A DNA stretch of 64,000 bases from an uncultured Christensenellaceae bacterium (GTDB taxonomy: Bacteria; Bacillota; Clostridia; Christensenellales; Borkfalkiaceae). The stretch lies in assembly GCA_910589015.1 (NCBI GenBank), contig CAJUSA010000011.1:1-64000 (forward strand), in the 5' to 3' direction. The notes under the pieces were generated by a model. That model ran no database searches, was not told where the DNA came from, and saw only the letters and a program-made list of their open reading frames with translations. Both the position numbers and the translations under genes were made by a program. Positions 52,565 to 59,040 of this stretch are shown one piece after another. How positions within the stretch are numbered: position 1 is the first letter of the stretch; every line of letters begins with the position of its first letter.

Positions 52565-52823
52565 ATAAAACTTTTTTGACCTCGCTCATAACCTCTTCCG
52601 AAGTATAACGCTTAGCTGTATCCTCGGCCCGCTCGGATTCGGCAAGTTTCGTATATATTTCGCTTTCCAGCTGCAACGCCTCATATGCCTCCATACTTAA
52701 AACGACCATATCTCCGAACCCATTTTTCGTAAGGAATACGGGTTTCTGTGTTTCATGAACTGTTCTTGAAATATCAGCAAAATTATTTCGAAGATCGGAA
52801 ACAGGTCTGATCATATTTTGCAT
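52551..52823 (-). CDS. Phd/YefM-type antitoxin
   Basis: A 90-residue protein: IRPVSDLRNNFADISRTVHE (DNA-binding Phd fold), KPVFLTKNGFGDMVVLSMEAYEAL, then an extended toxin-neutralising tail. First gene of the pair, behind AGGAGG and an autoregulated promoter. Confidence 0.9.
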   Translation of the reverse strand: MQNMIRPVSDLRNNFADISRTVHETQKPVFLTKNGFGDMVVLSMEAYEALQLESEIYTKLAESERAEDTAKRYTSEEVMSEVKKVLYGKL

Positions 52824-52851
52824 AAGTTACCTCCTAAAATATTGTAGCGCA

Positions 52852-52880
52852 ATTTTAGCACAATTATGCTAAAATGTCAA
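52852..52880 (-). promoter_or_regulatory. Promoter and operator of the toxin-antitoxin pair
   Basis: Minus strand TTGACA (52,880-52,875), 17-base spacer, TAAAAT. Perfect inverted arms TTTTAGCA / TGCTAAAA (52,853-52,874) cover the spacer and -10 box, a fitting site for autorepression by the antitoxin. Confidence 0.7.
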
Positions 52881-53100
52881 TAGTCTTGCAGATAAATATT
52901 GCAAAGATTTTTTTGAAAAATTCGGCAACTCATCTGGGCGGGATCCCTGTCATGATTTTTGAGCGGCGTATATCGTGCTGTACATCCGCGACGCGGGCCG
53001 CCGCGGGAACACGCCGGGGCAAACTTCTCTGCCCTCTTAATTATCAGGACGTAAGAGCCTATACGGGTGCCGAGAATGGACGCGCGGCGTCATAATGTAT
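52881..53100. other. Stretch without a supported gene
   Basis: I see no convincing coding sequence. A 73-residue plus-strand frame at 52,874-53,095 has no ribosome binding site and no recognisable domain, and the GC-rich part (GACGCGGGCCGCCGCGGG) suggests a foreign or degenerate fragment. It leads into the hairpin cluster. Confidence 0.4.
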
Positions 53101-53198
53101 CCGCATTATTAGCGAACGACGAGCGCCATACCCTGTTTAATTTTCAATTCTTTGAATGAAAATTAAACAGGGTATGGCGCAGCGTGCTAATCATGCGG
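53101..53198. repeat. Long nested hairpin, 23-base perfect stem
   Basis: Inner arms 53,123-53,145 and 53,158-53,180 are perfect inverted repeats of 23 bases (beginning GCGCCATACCC) around a 12-base loop. Outer arms CCGCATTATTAGC and GCTAATCATGCGG match in 12 of 13 positions. There is no T-run, so it is not a simple terminator. It could extrude as a cruciform or fold in single-stranded DNA. Confidence 0.8.
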
Positions 53199-53261
53199 AC
53201 CTTGGCGACCGTAAAAGTATGTGGTTCAGATTGTGGCGGGCACCGTACCGCATAATCTATT

Positions 53262-53296
53262 CTCGAAAATTCGCTGTTGTTTAGCGAATTTTCGAG
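53262..53296. repeat. Second hairpin, 14-base perfect stem
   Basis: CTCGAAAATTCGCT / AGCGAATTTTCGAG with a 7-base loop. No terminator T-run on either strand. It is part of a cluster of three within 275 bases. Confidence 0.75.
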
Positions 53297-53340
53297 CGGG
53301 ACCGTATAGAATCGGGAAAACGGGCGCGCCGGGGCGCGCG

Positions 53341-53374
53341 ACCGCAGCTCGCCGTTGAAGTCACGAGCTGCGGT
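53341..53374. repeat. Third hairpin, 11-base perfect stem
   Basis: ACCGCAGCTCG / CGAGCTGCGGT with a 12-base loop, followed by TCTTTATATAAG on the plus strand, so weak plus-strand termination is possible. A tandem GGGCGCGC lies just before it. Confidence 0.7.
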
Positions 53375-53408
53375 TCTTTATATAAGTCTTATTATAAATT
53401 CTTATAGT

Positions 53409-53476
53409 GGCTACTTTTGACAGCAAAAAACCCATTTCAGCGGCTACTTTTGATATGGTATCGGCTACTTTTGACA
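53409..53476 (+). repeat. Triple GGCTACTTTTGA repeat, IS21-family-like end
   Basis: GGCTACTTTTGACA (53,409), GGCTACTTTTGATA (53,442) and GGCTACTTTTGACA (53,463) in direct orientation. Multiple copies of a GTGGCTACTTTTTGA-like sequence are typical of the ends of IS21-family elements. No istA or istB gene is near, so it would be a solitary end. Iterons for the neighbouring replication protein are the alternative. Confidence 0.5.
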
Positions 53477-53510
53477 CGTTCCAAATATATCATATTTAGC
53501 CATTACGACG

Positions 53511-53545
53511 CAAAGAAAAGGACCTCCCTGCACCGGGAAGTCCTT
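53511..53545 (-). terminator. Terminator of the replication gene
   Basis: On the minus strand: AAGGACTTCCC, loop ggtgca, GGGAGGTCCTT (one bulge position), followed by TTCTTT. It lies 90 bases after the stop of the replication protein at 53,637. Confidence 0.75.
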
Positions 53546-53636
53546 CGTCAGAATCTTTGAACGCTTATAAGCGCGGTCGCGCCGCGCTATCTACATTTCA
53601 TATTCAATTCGCCTACGGGGTTACATAAATGATTGC

Positions 53637-54737
53637 TCATGGTCGTCGTCGCCCCCCTTTGGGGTAGCAACCACACAAGCGTCCGTTTGGCAGAAACCCT
53701 GTATCGGAACACTGCGTGCAGGTATAACGCGGTTTAAGATCTTCCTCGGTCATTTGCAGCGCGGCAAGACGTTCCGCACGCACCATTTTAGCGTGTTCAA
53801 GCCGCTCGATAAGACCGTCAAGCACGGCAGGATGAAACACCCTCGCCTTTTCTACCTGCACCTCTAATGCCCTTTTTTCGGCATCTGCAAGGCGATACTG
53901 CGCGTCCGATTCCGCTCTTTCCTTCATGGATTGCGCGCGATCCTCAGCCCGGCGACGGTTCTCTGAATGATAAAGCTCAAACGCAGCGCGTTCGTCCAAT
54001 TCCTTCGCCGCCGCGATTGCCTTTTTCTTCGCCGCCATAACAGCTTTCTTTTTGTTCCGCAAAAAATTATCGTTTACGGTAAAATTCGTTTTACCCTTTG
54101 GTCCTAATTGCTTTGTATAATTGATCAAGCCTATTTTCTTTAATTTTTTTACCGACTCCTGCGCCGTACGGGTTGCACAATCCAAAGCTCTGGCAATATC
54201 ATTTCTTGATATATGACGAATTCCTTCCTCGTCTTTCGGAAACGAAACAAGGTAAAAAAGCACTTCAATTTCTCTGTTTGTCAAATACTCCCCATCAAAC
54301 TCGGCATAATAAATCCAATTCTCGATCCGCAAAAAGGAAATTTTCGCATCTTCCGAATTCTTCCCATTCTTCTTCGCCTTCTGTGCTGCATCGTCTTTTA
54401 ATTTTTTCCAGACGTCATCGGTTAATTTGTAATTATGTACTCCGCCGTCACGTTCGATGAGCTGCGCCTCTATTGCCGCCCGAACCGCTCGTCCTACCGA
54501 AACGGTTGAAAAACGGTAACGCTTAAATAACTTACTGTATGTAAACTCCGTTGCGGTTTCTTCCGAAGAAAAGGTAAACGTTGCTGCAAGCGCTTTCAGC
54601 TCAGAACCATTGAGTTTGCGATCTTTGCCGTCCACATTGATTCTGATCTTACGAAAAGCATGCGGAATCCGCAGGCATTTTTCCTGCGAATCCTTCGGTT
54701 TTGCAATATTCATTTTGACCTTCGATGCGTTTACCAT
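53637..54737 (-). CDS. Replication initiation protein with host-like zinc tail
   Basis: A 366-residue protein. The N-terminal half has winged-helix features (LNGSELKALAATFTF, TYSKLFKRYRFSTVSVGRAV; SRNDIARALDCATRTAQESVKKL). A long basic coiled coil (about residues 225-330) leads to a CxxC...CxC tail (YTCTQCSDTGFLPNGR, LCGCYPKGG). That tail and its lead-in (EEDLKPRYTC) are strikingly like the end of the chromosomal primosome protein at 19.8 kb (EEDLLPKYTC). Inferred role: origin binding and recruitment of host helicase. Start has AAGGTGAT. Confidence 0.75.
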   Translation of the reverse strand: MVNASKVKMNIAKPKDSQEKCLRIPHAFRKIRINVDGKDRKLNGSELKALAATFTFSSEETATEFTYSKLFKRYRFSTVSVGRAVRAAIEAQLIERDGGVHNYKLTDDVWKKLKDDAAQKAKKNGKNSEDAKISFLRIENWIYYAEFDGEYLTNREIEVLFYLVSFPKDEEGIRHISRNDIARALDCATRTAQESVKKLKKIGLINYTKQLGPKGKTNFTVNDNFLRNKKKAVMAAKKKAIAAAKELDERAAFELYHSENRRRAEDRAQSMKERAESDAQYRLADAEKRALEVQVEKARVFHPAVLDGLIERLEHAKMVRAERLAALQMTEEDLKPRYTCTQCSDTGFLPNGRLCGCYPKGGRRRP

Positions 54738-54761
54738 TTCATCACCTTGTTTTTAGTGTTG

Positions 54762-56747
54762 TTACGCCGATGCAATTGCCCGATCGAGTTCTTCAACCGT
54801 GCGCAGAGGTCGTTTATATGCCATTTCGGCACAGTTCGCCCGAACCAACGCCGTTGCCACGGGCGGACAGACACTATTACCGATACGCGCAATTTGCTTT
54901 GCCTCGCTGTATTTCTTGCCGATATGCCGCTCAATATCGATGATATAATCGAGCGGGAAACCTTGCGCAAGCATAAGCTCGCGCGCCTTCAACATGCGCA
55001 TTCCGACGTCTGATATAAAGTAAGGAACATTATTTATTTCAAGGATCAGAATCTCGTCGTCCGCAATCGTATAGCCTGCATGATCGTTCAGCAATTTCCG
55101 CACTTTCGACCAATTTCCGAGATCCTGCACACCTTCGATCTTTTGCAAATAAGTCGTCACCTGCACTTCATGCCCGGCGTGCGCCGTTACCGTCGGAAAC
55201 GGTTCGGTCATGGGCTTACAGTCCATATTGTTGCGCAAAATACATAAGTGACTTTCTGTCAGATAATGGCGCGGTGTTGCCGTTATCGTCGGCAAAGGTC
55301 CGTCGGCACGGCTCGCGTGGTCCGCCCCGCCGTAATAATGAACGATATTTGCCGCCACGACATGGCTATGATTTGTGCCTGTAACGGTCGGCGCAGGCTC
55401 GTCGACATGACTACCCCGCCCGTCCTTTCCGTCGCCGTAACGACTCGACAGATGCACCACAACAGCCGCATTATGGTCGACCGCCGTCACAGAAGGTAAA
55501 GGCTCGGTTATGTCTGCCCCCTTCTGTTTTTCACCGCTGAAATACTTAGATAAATAACAAGCATTCAGCGCGTATCGCGGCGATCCGTCGATCGTCATGA
55601 TCGGTTCGTCAGTTTTTTGCCCTCGAACTTCGCCCTCGCCGCGTTCGGAATGATACTGAATGAGCGAAGGGGTGCAAAGAAAATTCCTGTTACCCGTCGT
55701 GATCGTCGGCAACGGATCTCGTGTATCGCGGCAAGCATTATTTGTGTTATTGCTCATAATGTAAGGCTGAACCTTAGGCTCTACCACATAATGCTTGTTT
55801 ACCGCCGTGTGCGTCGACAACGGTTTATTTATATCCTGCGGCGCGTTCTCAAAGTTCATCTGCATAATGAACGGACGCGGATTCTTTATAACGAACTTGT
55901 CAAGCCCGCGGGCGATCCGCCGCTGCGTATTGACCGCCAGATCCTTTTTGCGTCCGAAGATAGAAGAGCAAGGCAAGGTCCAATCAATGCACTCTGCGGC
56001 GGTTCTGTACGGCTTTAACGCCTTCCCCTTGCCGTGCGTCGGCGCGGGAAAGACAATCGGTCGTCCGTCGTTGCGGGCAATCAGATAAAACCGCTTACGG
56101 ATCGTCGGCGCGCCGTAGTCGCATGCTTTCAGCTCTTTGAACTCTACCGCATAGCCTAACCCGCATAACAAACGTTTCGCGTCCGCGTCGTTGGGATCGA
56201 GGTGCAGAAACTCGCAAGCCTCTGAAAATGCAGGGTGCACCTTCTCTATGCCCGTTGTGAGCATTGCCACAAAGCCCTTGAAGGTTTCCCCTTCCCGCGT
56301 TGGATCGGGGCGCATAGCGCCGTTTATCTCTTTAAGCGGTCCCCACGTCTGTATTTCGGGAACGTTTTCCATGAAAATCACGCGCGGCGCAGAGCTGCTC
56401 ATAGCCCATTTCAGAATGACCCAAGAAAGACCGCGGATCTTCTTCTCAACTGGTTTACCGCCTTTGGCGCGGGAAAAATGTTTGCAGTCTGGCGAGAACC
56501 ACGCGATACCGACAGGACGACCGCCGGTTACCTTTTCAGGATCGATCGCAAAAACGTCCTCTTGATAGTGTTGCGTGAATGGGTGATTGACCTTGTGCAT
56601 CGCAATCGCGTCAGGATCGTGATTGACGGCTATATCGACAGGGCGCCCCGTTGCAAGCTCGATGCCGACGCTCGCGCCGCCACCGCCCGCAAAATTATCG
56701 ACGATCATCTCGCGGAATAAATTATCTCGATATTTACGCATAGTCAT
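54762..56747 (-). CDS. C5 cytosine DNA methyltransferase
   Basis: About 661 residues. Motif I DNFAGGGGAS is near residues 17-26. Motif IV shows FSPDCKHFS with Cys88 and Asp in place of the usual first Pro-Cys context. ENVPE is motif VI, RKRFYLIAR motif VIII and GNSVCPPVA motif X. The long target-recognition region holds about six repeats of an EPLPTITA-like unit. Start at 56,747 by ATGA overlap with the upstream gene; the 66-residue longer frame lies within that gene. No restriction enzyme is nearby, so host-modification or anti-restriction is likely. Confidence 0.92.
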   Translation of the reverse strand: MTMRKYRDNLFREMIVDNFAGGGGASVGIELATGRPVDIAVNHDPDAIAMHKVNHPFTQHYQEDVFAIDPEKVTGGRPVGIAWFSPDCKHFSRAKGGKPVEKKIRGLSWVILKWAMSSSAPRVIFMENVPEIQTWGPLKEINGAMRPDPTREGETFKGFVAMLTTGIEKVHPAFSEACEFLHLDPNDADAKRLLCGLGYAVEFKELKACDYGAPTIRKRFYLIARNDGRPIVFPAPTHGKGKALKPYRTAAECIDWTLPCSSIFGRKKDLAVNTQRRIARGLDKFVIKNPRPFIMQMNFENAPQDINKPLSTHTAVNKHYVVEPKVQPYIMSNNTNNACRDTRDPLPTITTGNRNFLCTPSLIQYHSERGEGEVRGQKTDEPIMTIDGSPRYALNACYLSKYFSGEKQKGADITEPLPSVTAVDHNAAVVVHLSSRYGDGKDGRGSHVDEPAPTVTGTNHSHVVAANIVHYYGGADHASRADGPLPTITATPRHYLTESHLCILRNNMDCKPMTEPFPTVTAHAGHEVQVTTYLQKIEGVQDLGNWSKVRKLLNDHAGYTIADDEILILEINNVPYFISDVGMRMLKARELMLAQGFPLDYIIDIERHIGKKYSEAKQIARIGNSVCPPVATALVRANCAEMAYKRPLRTVEELDRAIASA

Positions 56748-57088
56748 TCCCCGCACCCGAACGCAAGGACCGCGCCTTCCTGCGCCGCAAAGCGCGTTGC
56801 CAGATCCAACAGAAACGTTGAAAGCCACTCGAACGCCTCTTTCATGCAATCTTCGCCGCGAAACTCGCGTTGTTTTCCCGGCAGCATAACCCCGATGCCG
56901 TTCACCCGCAAAAAGTTTGGATCGACCTCTACCGTCTTCGACCATACGCGAAAATCAACGTGCATTTCCACCGTCTGCAAGAGCGGAACGGAAATTTGCG
57001 TGCAGAAATACATTCCGTTAAACTCGAACCGTTTGCAAGCGCCGTCGAATTTCCTTTGCAGCCTTTTCGCAAACACCTCTTTTTCCAC
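56744..57088 (-). CDS. Small protein before the methyltransferase, unknown
   Basis: A 114-residue protein (KRLQRKFDGACKRFEFNGMYF; LTFLRVNGIGVML-like centre; EAFEWLSTFLLDLATRFAAQ). It is the first gene of the leftward operon behind the operator region, with AGGAGG. No domain recognised. Confidence 0.55.
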   Translation of the reverse strand: MEKEVFAKRLQRKFDGACKRFEFNGMYFCTQISVPLLQTVEMHVDFRVWSKTVEVDPNFLRVNGIGVMLPGKQREFRGEDCMKEAFEWLSTFLLDLATRFAAQEGAVLAFGCGE

Positions 57089-57107
57089 TTGACTACCTCC
57101 TTTTTTT

Positions 57108-57219
57108 TGACAAACACAACCGATTTGTGGTAAAATGAAAATTAAATAATTTTATCACCGAAATACACTACCAAATGGTTATGTTTTTAATATATTAACA
57201 CCACCAAATGGTTATGTCA
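57108..57219. promoter_or_regulatory. Divergent repressor switch: two promoters and two operators
   Basis: Plus strand: TTGACA (57,108), 18-base spacer, TAAAAT, for the repressor. Minus strand: TTGACA (57,219-57,214), 17-base spacer, TAATAT, for the leftward early operon. Two copies of ACCAAATGGTTATGT (near 57,170 and 57,203) are imperfect dyads; one fills the spacer of the leftward promoter. This is the normal layout for a lysogeny or maintenance switch. Confidence 0.65.
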
Positions 57220-57239
57220 AGTGTTTTGGAGGAATTTTT

Positions 57240-57437
57240 TTGAAAAATCGAATTTCCGAATTTCGCAAAAAAGCGGGGATTACTCAACCCGAACTTGCTC
57301 ACCTATGTGGACTTGCAAGCTATATTGTAATTCAGCGTTACGAAAAAGATCAACGCACCCCCCCTGTTGATATCGCAATGCGCCTAGCTCGCGCCTTAAA
57401 TACTACTGTTGAGGAATTATTTATTCTTAGCGAATAG
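57240..57437 (+). CDS. Cro/CI-type helix-turn-helix repressor
   Basis: A 65-residue HTH_3 protein starting at TTG (57,240) behind GGAGG: ISEFRKKAGITQPELAHLCG, YIVIQRYEKDQRTPP, then ALNTTVEELF. It likely binds the ACCAAATGGT operators to hold the leftward operon off. It ends convergent with, and overlapping by 21 bases, the HTH gene on the other strand. Confidence 0.85.
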   Translation: MKNRISEFRKKAGITQPELAHLCGLASYIVIQRYEKDQRTPPVDIAMRLARALNTTVEELFILSE

Positions 57438-57620
57438 CTCTTCGACCGTTGAGTTTAATATTTCAGATATTGCGATCGCGACGTCGACCTGCGGCAACCT
57501 TTCGCCGTATTCATATCGTTGATAAACTTGTACCGCAATTCCCACGCGGTCGGCGACCTCTTTTTGCGTCAGGTTCAGCGCCTCGCGCCGTTCTTTCAAT
57601 TTATTTTGATTTTGTTTCAT
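57417..57620 (-). CDS. Second HTH_3 regulator
   Basis: A 67-residue protein: LKERREALNLTQKEVADRVG, VYQRYEYGERLPQVDVAIAISEILNSTVEELF. It ends the rightward-located minus operon and faces the other repressor tail to tail. The two have similar C-terminal helices. It may be the Cro-like partner or a maintenance regulator. Confidence 0.82.
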   Translation of the reverse strand: MKQNQNKLKERREALNLTQKEVADRVGIAVQVYQRYEYGERLPQVDVAIAISEILNSTVEELFAKNK

Positions 57621-57630
57621 TCGTTTTTCC

Positions 57631-57682
57631 TCTTTTTTTCAAAAAATCCCTTGACTGATCCCGATTTTTCGCATATACTATA
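57631..57682 (+). promoter_or_regulatory. Repeat-promoter P1
   Basis: A diverged copy of the 52-base repeat at 57,773 and 58,502. TTGACT (57,651-57,656), 17-base spacer, TATACT (57,674-57,679). It drives RNA 1. Confidence 0.75.
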
Positions 57683-57683
57683 A

Positions 57684-57768
57684 GTGCAGTAGCGATATTG
57701 CACCGAAGAAGTGAGCGGGATAGTCAGGCTGACGGGGCGTAATCCGTGGACCCTCACTTCTTTTTTTT
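57684..57768 (+). ncRNA. Small structured RNA 1 (orphan, no partner gene)
   Basis: Starts near 57,684. A 5' hairpin pairs GTGCA (57,684-57,688) with TGCAC (57,699-57,703). Middle mini-hairpins involve GTCAG/CTGAC and ACGG/CCGT. The terminator pairs AAGAAGTGAG (57,706-57,715) with CTCACTTCTT (57,753-57,762), followed by U. About 85 nt. It enters P2 immediately and has no convergent protein gene, unlike RNAs 2 and 3. Confidence 0.65.
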
Positions 57769-57772
57769 GCGC

Positions 57773-57824
57773 TCTTTTTTCAAAAACCTCTTGACAATTC
57801 CCAATTTATCGCATATACTATAAG
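57773..57824 (+). promoter_or_regulatory. Repeat-promoter P2
   Basis: Fifty-two bases identical to 58,502-58,553: a T-run and CAAAAACCTC, then TTGACA (57,791-57,796), 17-base spacer, TATACT (57,814-57,819). Consensus-strength vegetative promoter. It drives RNA 2. Confidence 0.85.
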
Positions 57825-57898
57825 TGCATTTAAGCAGGTGCACAACCATGGAGTGCACCAACCCGCGTCTTGCTTCACCGCCGGCGCGGTTCTTTTTT
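57824..57898 (+). ncRNA. Small structured RNA 2, convergent with the gene at 57,897
   Basis: About 75 nt. GGTGCAC (57,837-57,843) pairs with GTGCACC (57,853-57,859); AAGCA and TGCTT extend it; the 5' GTGCA can pair alternatively with TGCAC. The terminator is ACCGC-cggc-GCGGT (57,877-57,890) with TCTTTTTT ending at 57,898, two bases into the stop codon of the opposing gene. No reading frame with a ribosome site is inside. Confidence 0.75.
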
Positions 57899-58340
57899 AT
57901 TTTTTGAAATGCTTATGCCATTTTTTCATTTTCTTTTTGTGCTTATTCTTTTTATCCCGCGTATCGCCCTTCAATCCTTTCATGACTTGCCTATATTCTT
58001 TTTGCGTAAGCTCATCGTTCATATCTTCTAAATCACGACTGTATATCGGTAGATGAACGTTTCCCTCTCCCTTCTTAGTAATACCTATGTAAACTCGCTT
58101 TTCCAAAATCGAATCTTCGGTAAGCGAACTATGCTTTGAAGGCGTTAACACAAGCTTATCAATATACATTTTGCCGTCTTTTCCCTTCTTAGTATGTATT
58201 TTAACGACGGCAAGCGCACCGTCATCGCGCTGATCAACAACCGCCACGGGACGCGGTTTGCGAATATCATCGCGTCCGTTAAAAATTCCGTCTGTCGTCT
58301 TGTAAATCTTTTTTACTACTTTCTTTTTTCGTCTGCACAT
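57897..58340 (-). CDS. Small basic protein, payload of cassette 1
   Basis: About 147 residues. Start taken at ATG 58,340 (MCRRKKKVV), with GAGG six bases before; a GTG four codons upstream is possible. A beta-rich core (RPVAVVDQRDDGALAVVKIH; LTEDSILEKRVYIGITKKG) lies between a basic N-terminus and a very lysine-rich C-terminus (DKKNKHKKKMKKWHKHFKK). This looks RNA-binding, and the core could be a small nuclease fold, but I do not recognise a family. It is preceded by a truncated HTH gene and ends against RNA 2. Confidence 0.7.
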   Translation of the reverse strand: MCRRKKKVVKKIYKTTDGIFNGRDDIRKPRPVAVVDQRDDGALAVVKIHTKKGKDGKMYIDKLVLTPSKHSSLTEDSILEKRVYIGITKKGEGNVHLPIYSRDLEDMNDELTQKEYRQVMKGLKGDTRDKKNKHKKKMKKWHKHFKK

Positions 58341-58348
58341 ATGTTTCC

Positions 58349-58492
58349 TCACTCAATTAAATATAGTTTTCCGCCGCGGCAACCGATGATCCTCGACGAC
58401 ATGAGCTTGCCGACGTTATACCTCACCGTAGAGCGGGCGCAGCCGAGCCGCGCCGCAAGCAAATTGTAAGATACGCGCTTTTCCCCGCCCAC
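58349..58492 (-). pseudogene. Truncated duplicate of the HTH gene at 59,041
   Basis: About 131 bases nearly identical to the 3' part of 59,041-59,265. The frame reads GGEKRVSYNLLAARLG through KLYLIE and stops; the N-terminal third is lost exactly where repeat P3 begins. It marks the joint of a tandem duplication and shows that the cassettes share this end. Confidence 0.85.
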
Positions 58493-58501
58493 CGTTTTTC
58501 T

Positions 58502-58553
58502 TCTTTTTTCAAAAACCTCTTGACAATTCCCAATTTATCGCATATACTATAAG
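58502..58553 (+). promoter_or_regulatory. Repeat-promoter P3
   Basis: Identical to P2 over 52 bases: TTGACA (58,520-58,525), 17-base spacer, TATACT (58,543-58,548). It drives RNA 3 and directly abuts the truncated HTH copy. Confidence 0.85.
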
Positions 58554-58626
58554 CGTAACGGAAACGTTGCATTCGGCAAATAAGCGATGAGGCAGATTTA
58601 TCTGCGTGCTTATTTGCCTTTTTTCT
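58553..58626 (+). ncRNA. Small structured RNA 3, convergent with the gene at 58,610
   Basis: About 72 nt. A 5' hairpin AACG-gaaa-CGTT is near 58,557. GGCAAATAAGC (58,575-58,585) pairs with GCTTATTTGCC (58,608-58,618), enclosing a nested hairpin GCAGAT-tt-ATCTGC, then eight U. The 3' arm and U-tract cover the last codons and stop of the opposing gene. Confidence 0.75.
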
Positions 58627-59038
58627 TGCCTTTTTTATGACGTTTCCTTCGCTTTTTATAATTTCTTATTTTGCTTTTTACGTTTGGCATATCTTCGGGG
58701 GAAAACTCAAAATTCGGTAAAGTAGTCGCACCATAATATTTTGATTTTTGCGAAATAATCCCATTTCTTATGTATGCGCTTTCCGACTTGCCGTCTTCGG
58801 GATTATGTTTTAACGGCATATTTTTCTTTCCGAAAGTTTGATCTCTGTGCGTTATTCCAAGCGATTTCGATTTGCCGTCACTTTCCTCAAAAATATAATT
58901 CGGGTGATCGGTCAAATTATTATACCGAAACTCGTTGCGCACCTTACCGCTTTTTTTGTTTATTATCTTTAAGAGCGTATTGATGAGCCGCCGCATGGCG
59001 TCCTCGCGTTGCCGATTGTTTTTATCCTTTTTTTCCAT
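58610..59038 (-). CDS. Small basic protein, payload of cassette 2
   Basis: A 142-residue protein. A charged N-terminal helix (MRRLINTLLKIINKKSGKVR) precedes a core with DHPNYIFEES, GITHRDQTFGKKNMPL and AYIRNGIISQKSKYYGATT, then a strongly basic end (RNYKKRRKRHKKGKKKGK). Size and layout match the protein of cassette 1, but the sequences are different. Family not recognised. It lies two bases after the HTH gene and its 3' end overlaps RNA 3. Confidence 0.7.
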   Translation of the reverse strand: MEKKDKNNRQREDAMRRLINTLLKIINKKSGKVRNEFRYNNLTDHPNYIFEESDGKSKSLGITHRDQTFGKKNMPLKHNPEDGKSESAYIRNGIISQKSKYYGATTLPNFEFSPEDMPNVKSKIRNYKKRRKRHKKGKKKGK

Positions 59039-59040
59039 AA

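Noticed and set aside
52874..53095. A recombinase N-terminus in the GC-rich stretch
   Set aside because: One frame weakly resembles a serine recombinase start, but there is a stop codon after about 30 residues and no catalytic serine context.
53409..53476. A CRISPR array
   Set aside because: Only three short imperfect repeats with unequal spacers of 19 and 7 bases and no cas genes.
56748..56945. Longer N-terminus of the methyltransferase
   Set aside because: It lies inside the upstream gene, is composition-biased, and motif I sits normally close to the start at 56,747.
57684..57768. Riboswitch leader of a downstream gene
   Set aside because: RNA 1 ends in a terminator and is followed by another promoter, not by a gene on the same strand.
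57824..58626. A classic type I toxin pair
   Set aside because: The partner proteins are about 145 residues, soluble and lysine-rich, not short hydrophobic peptides.
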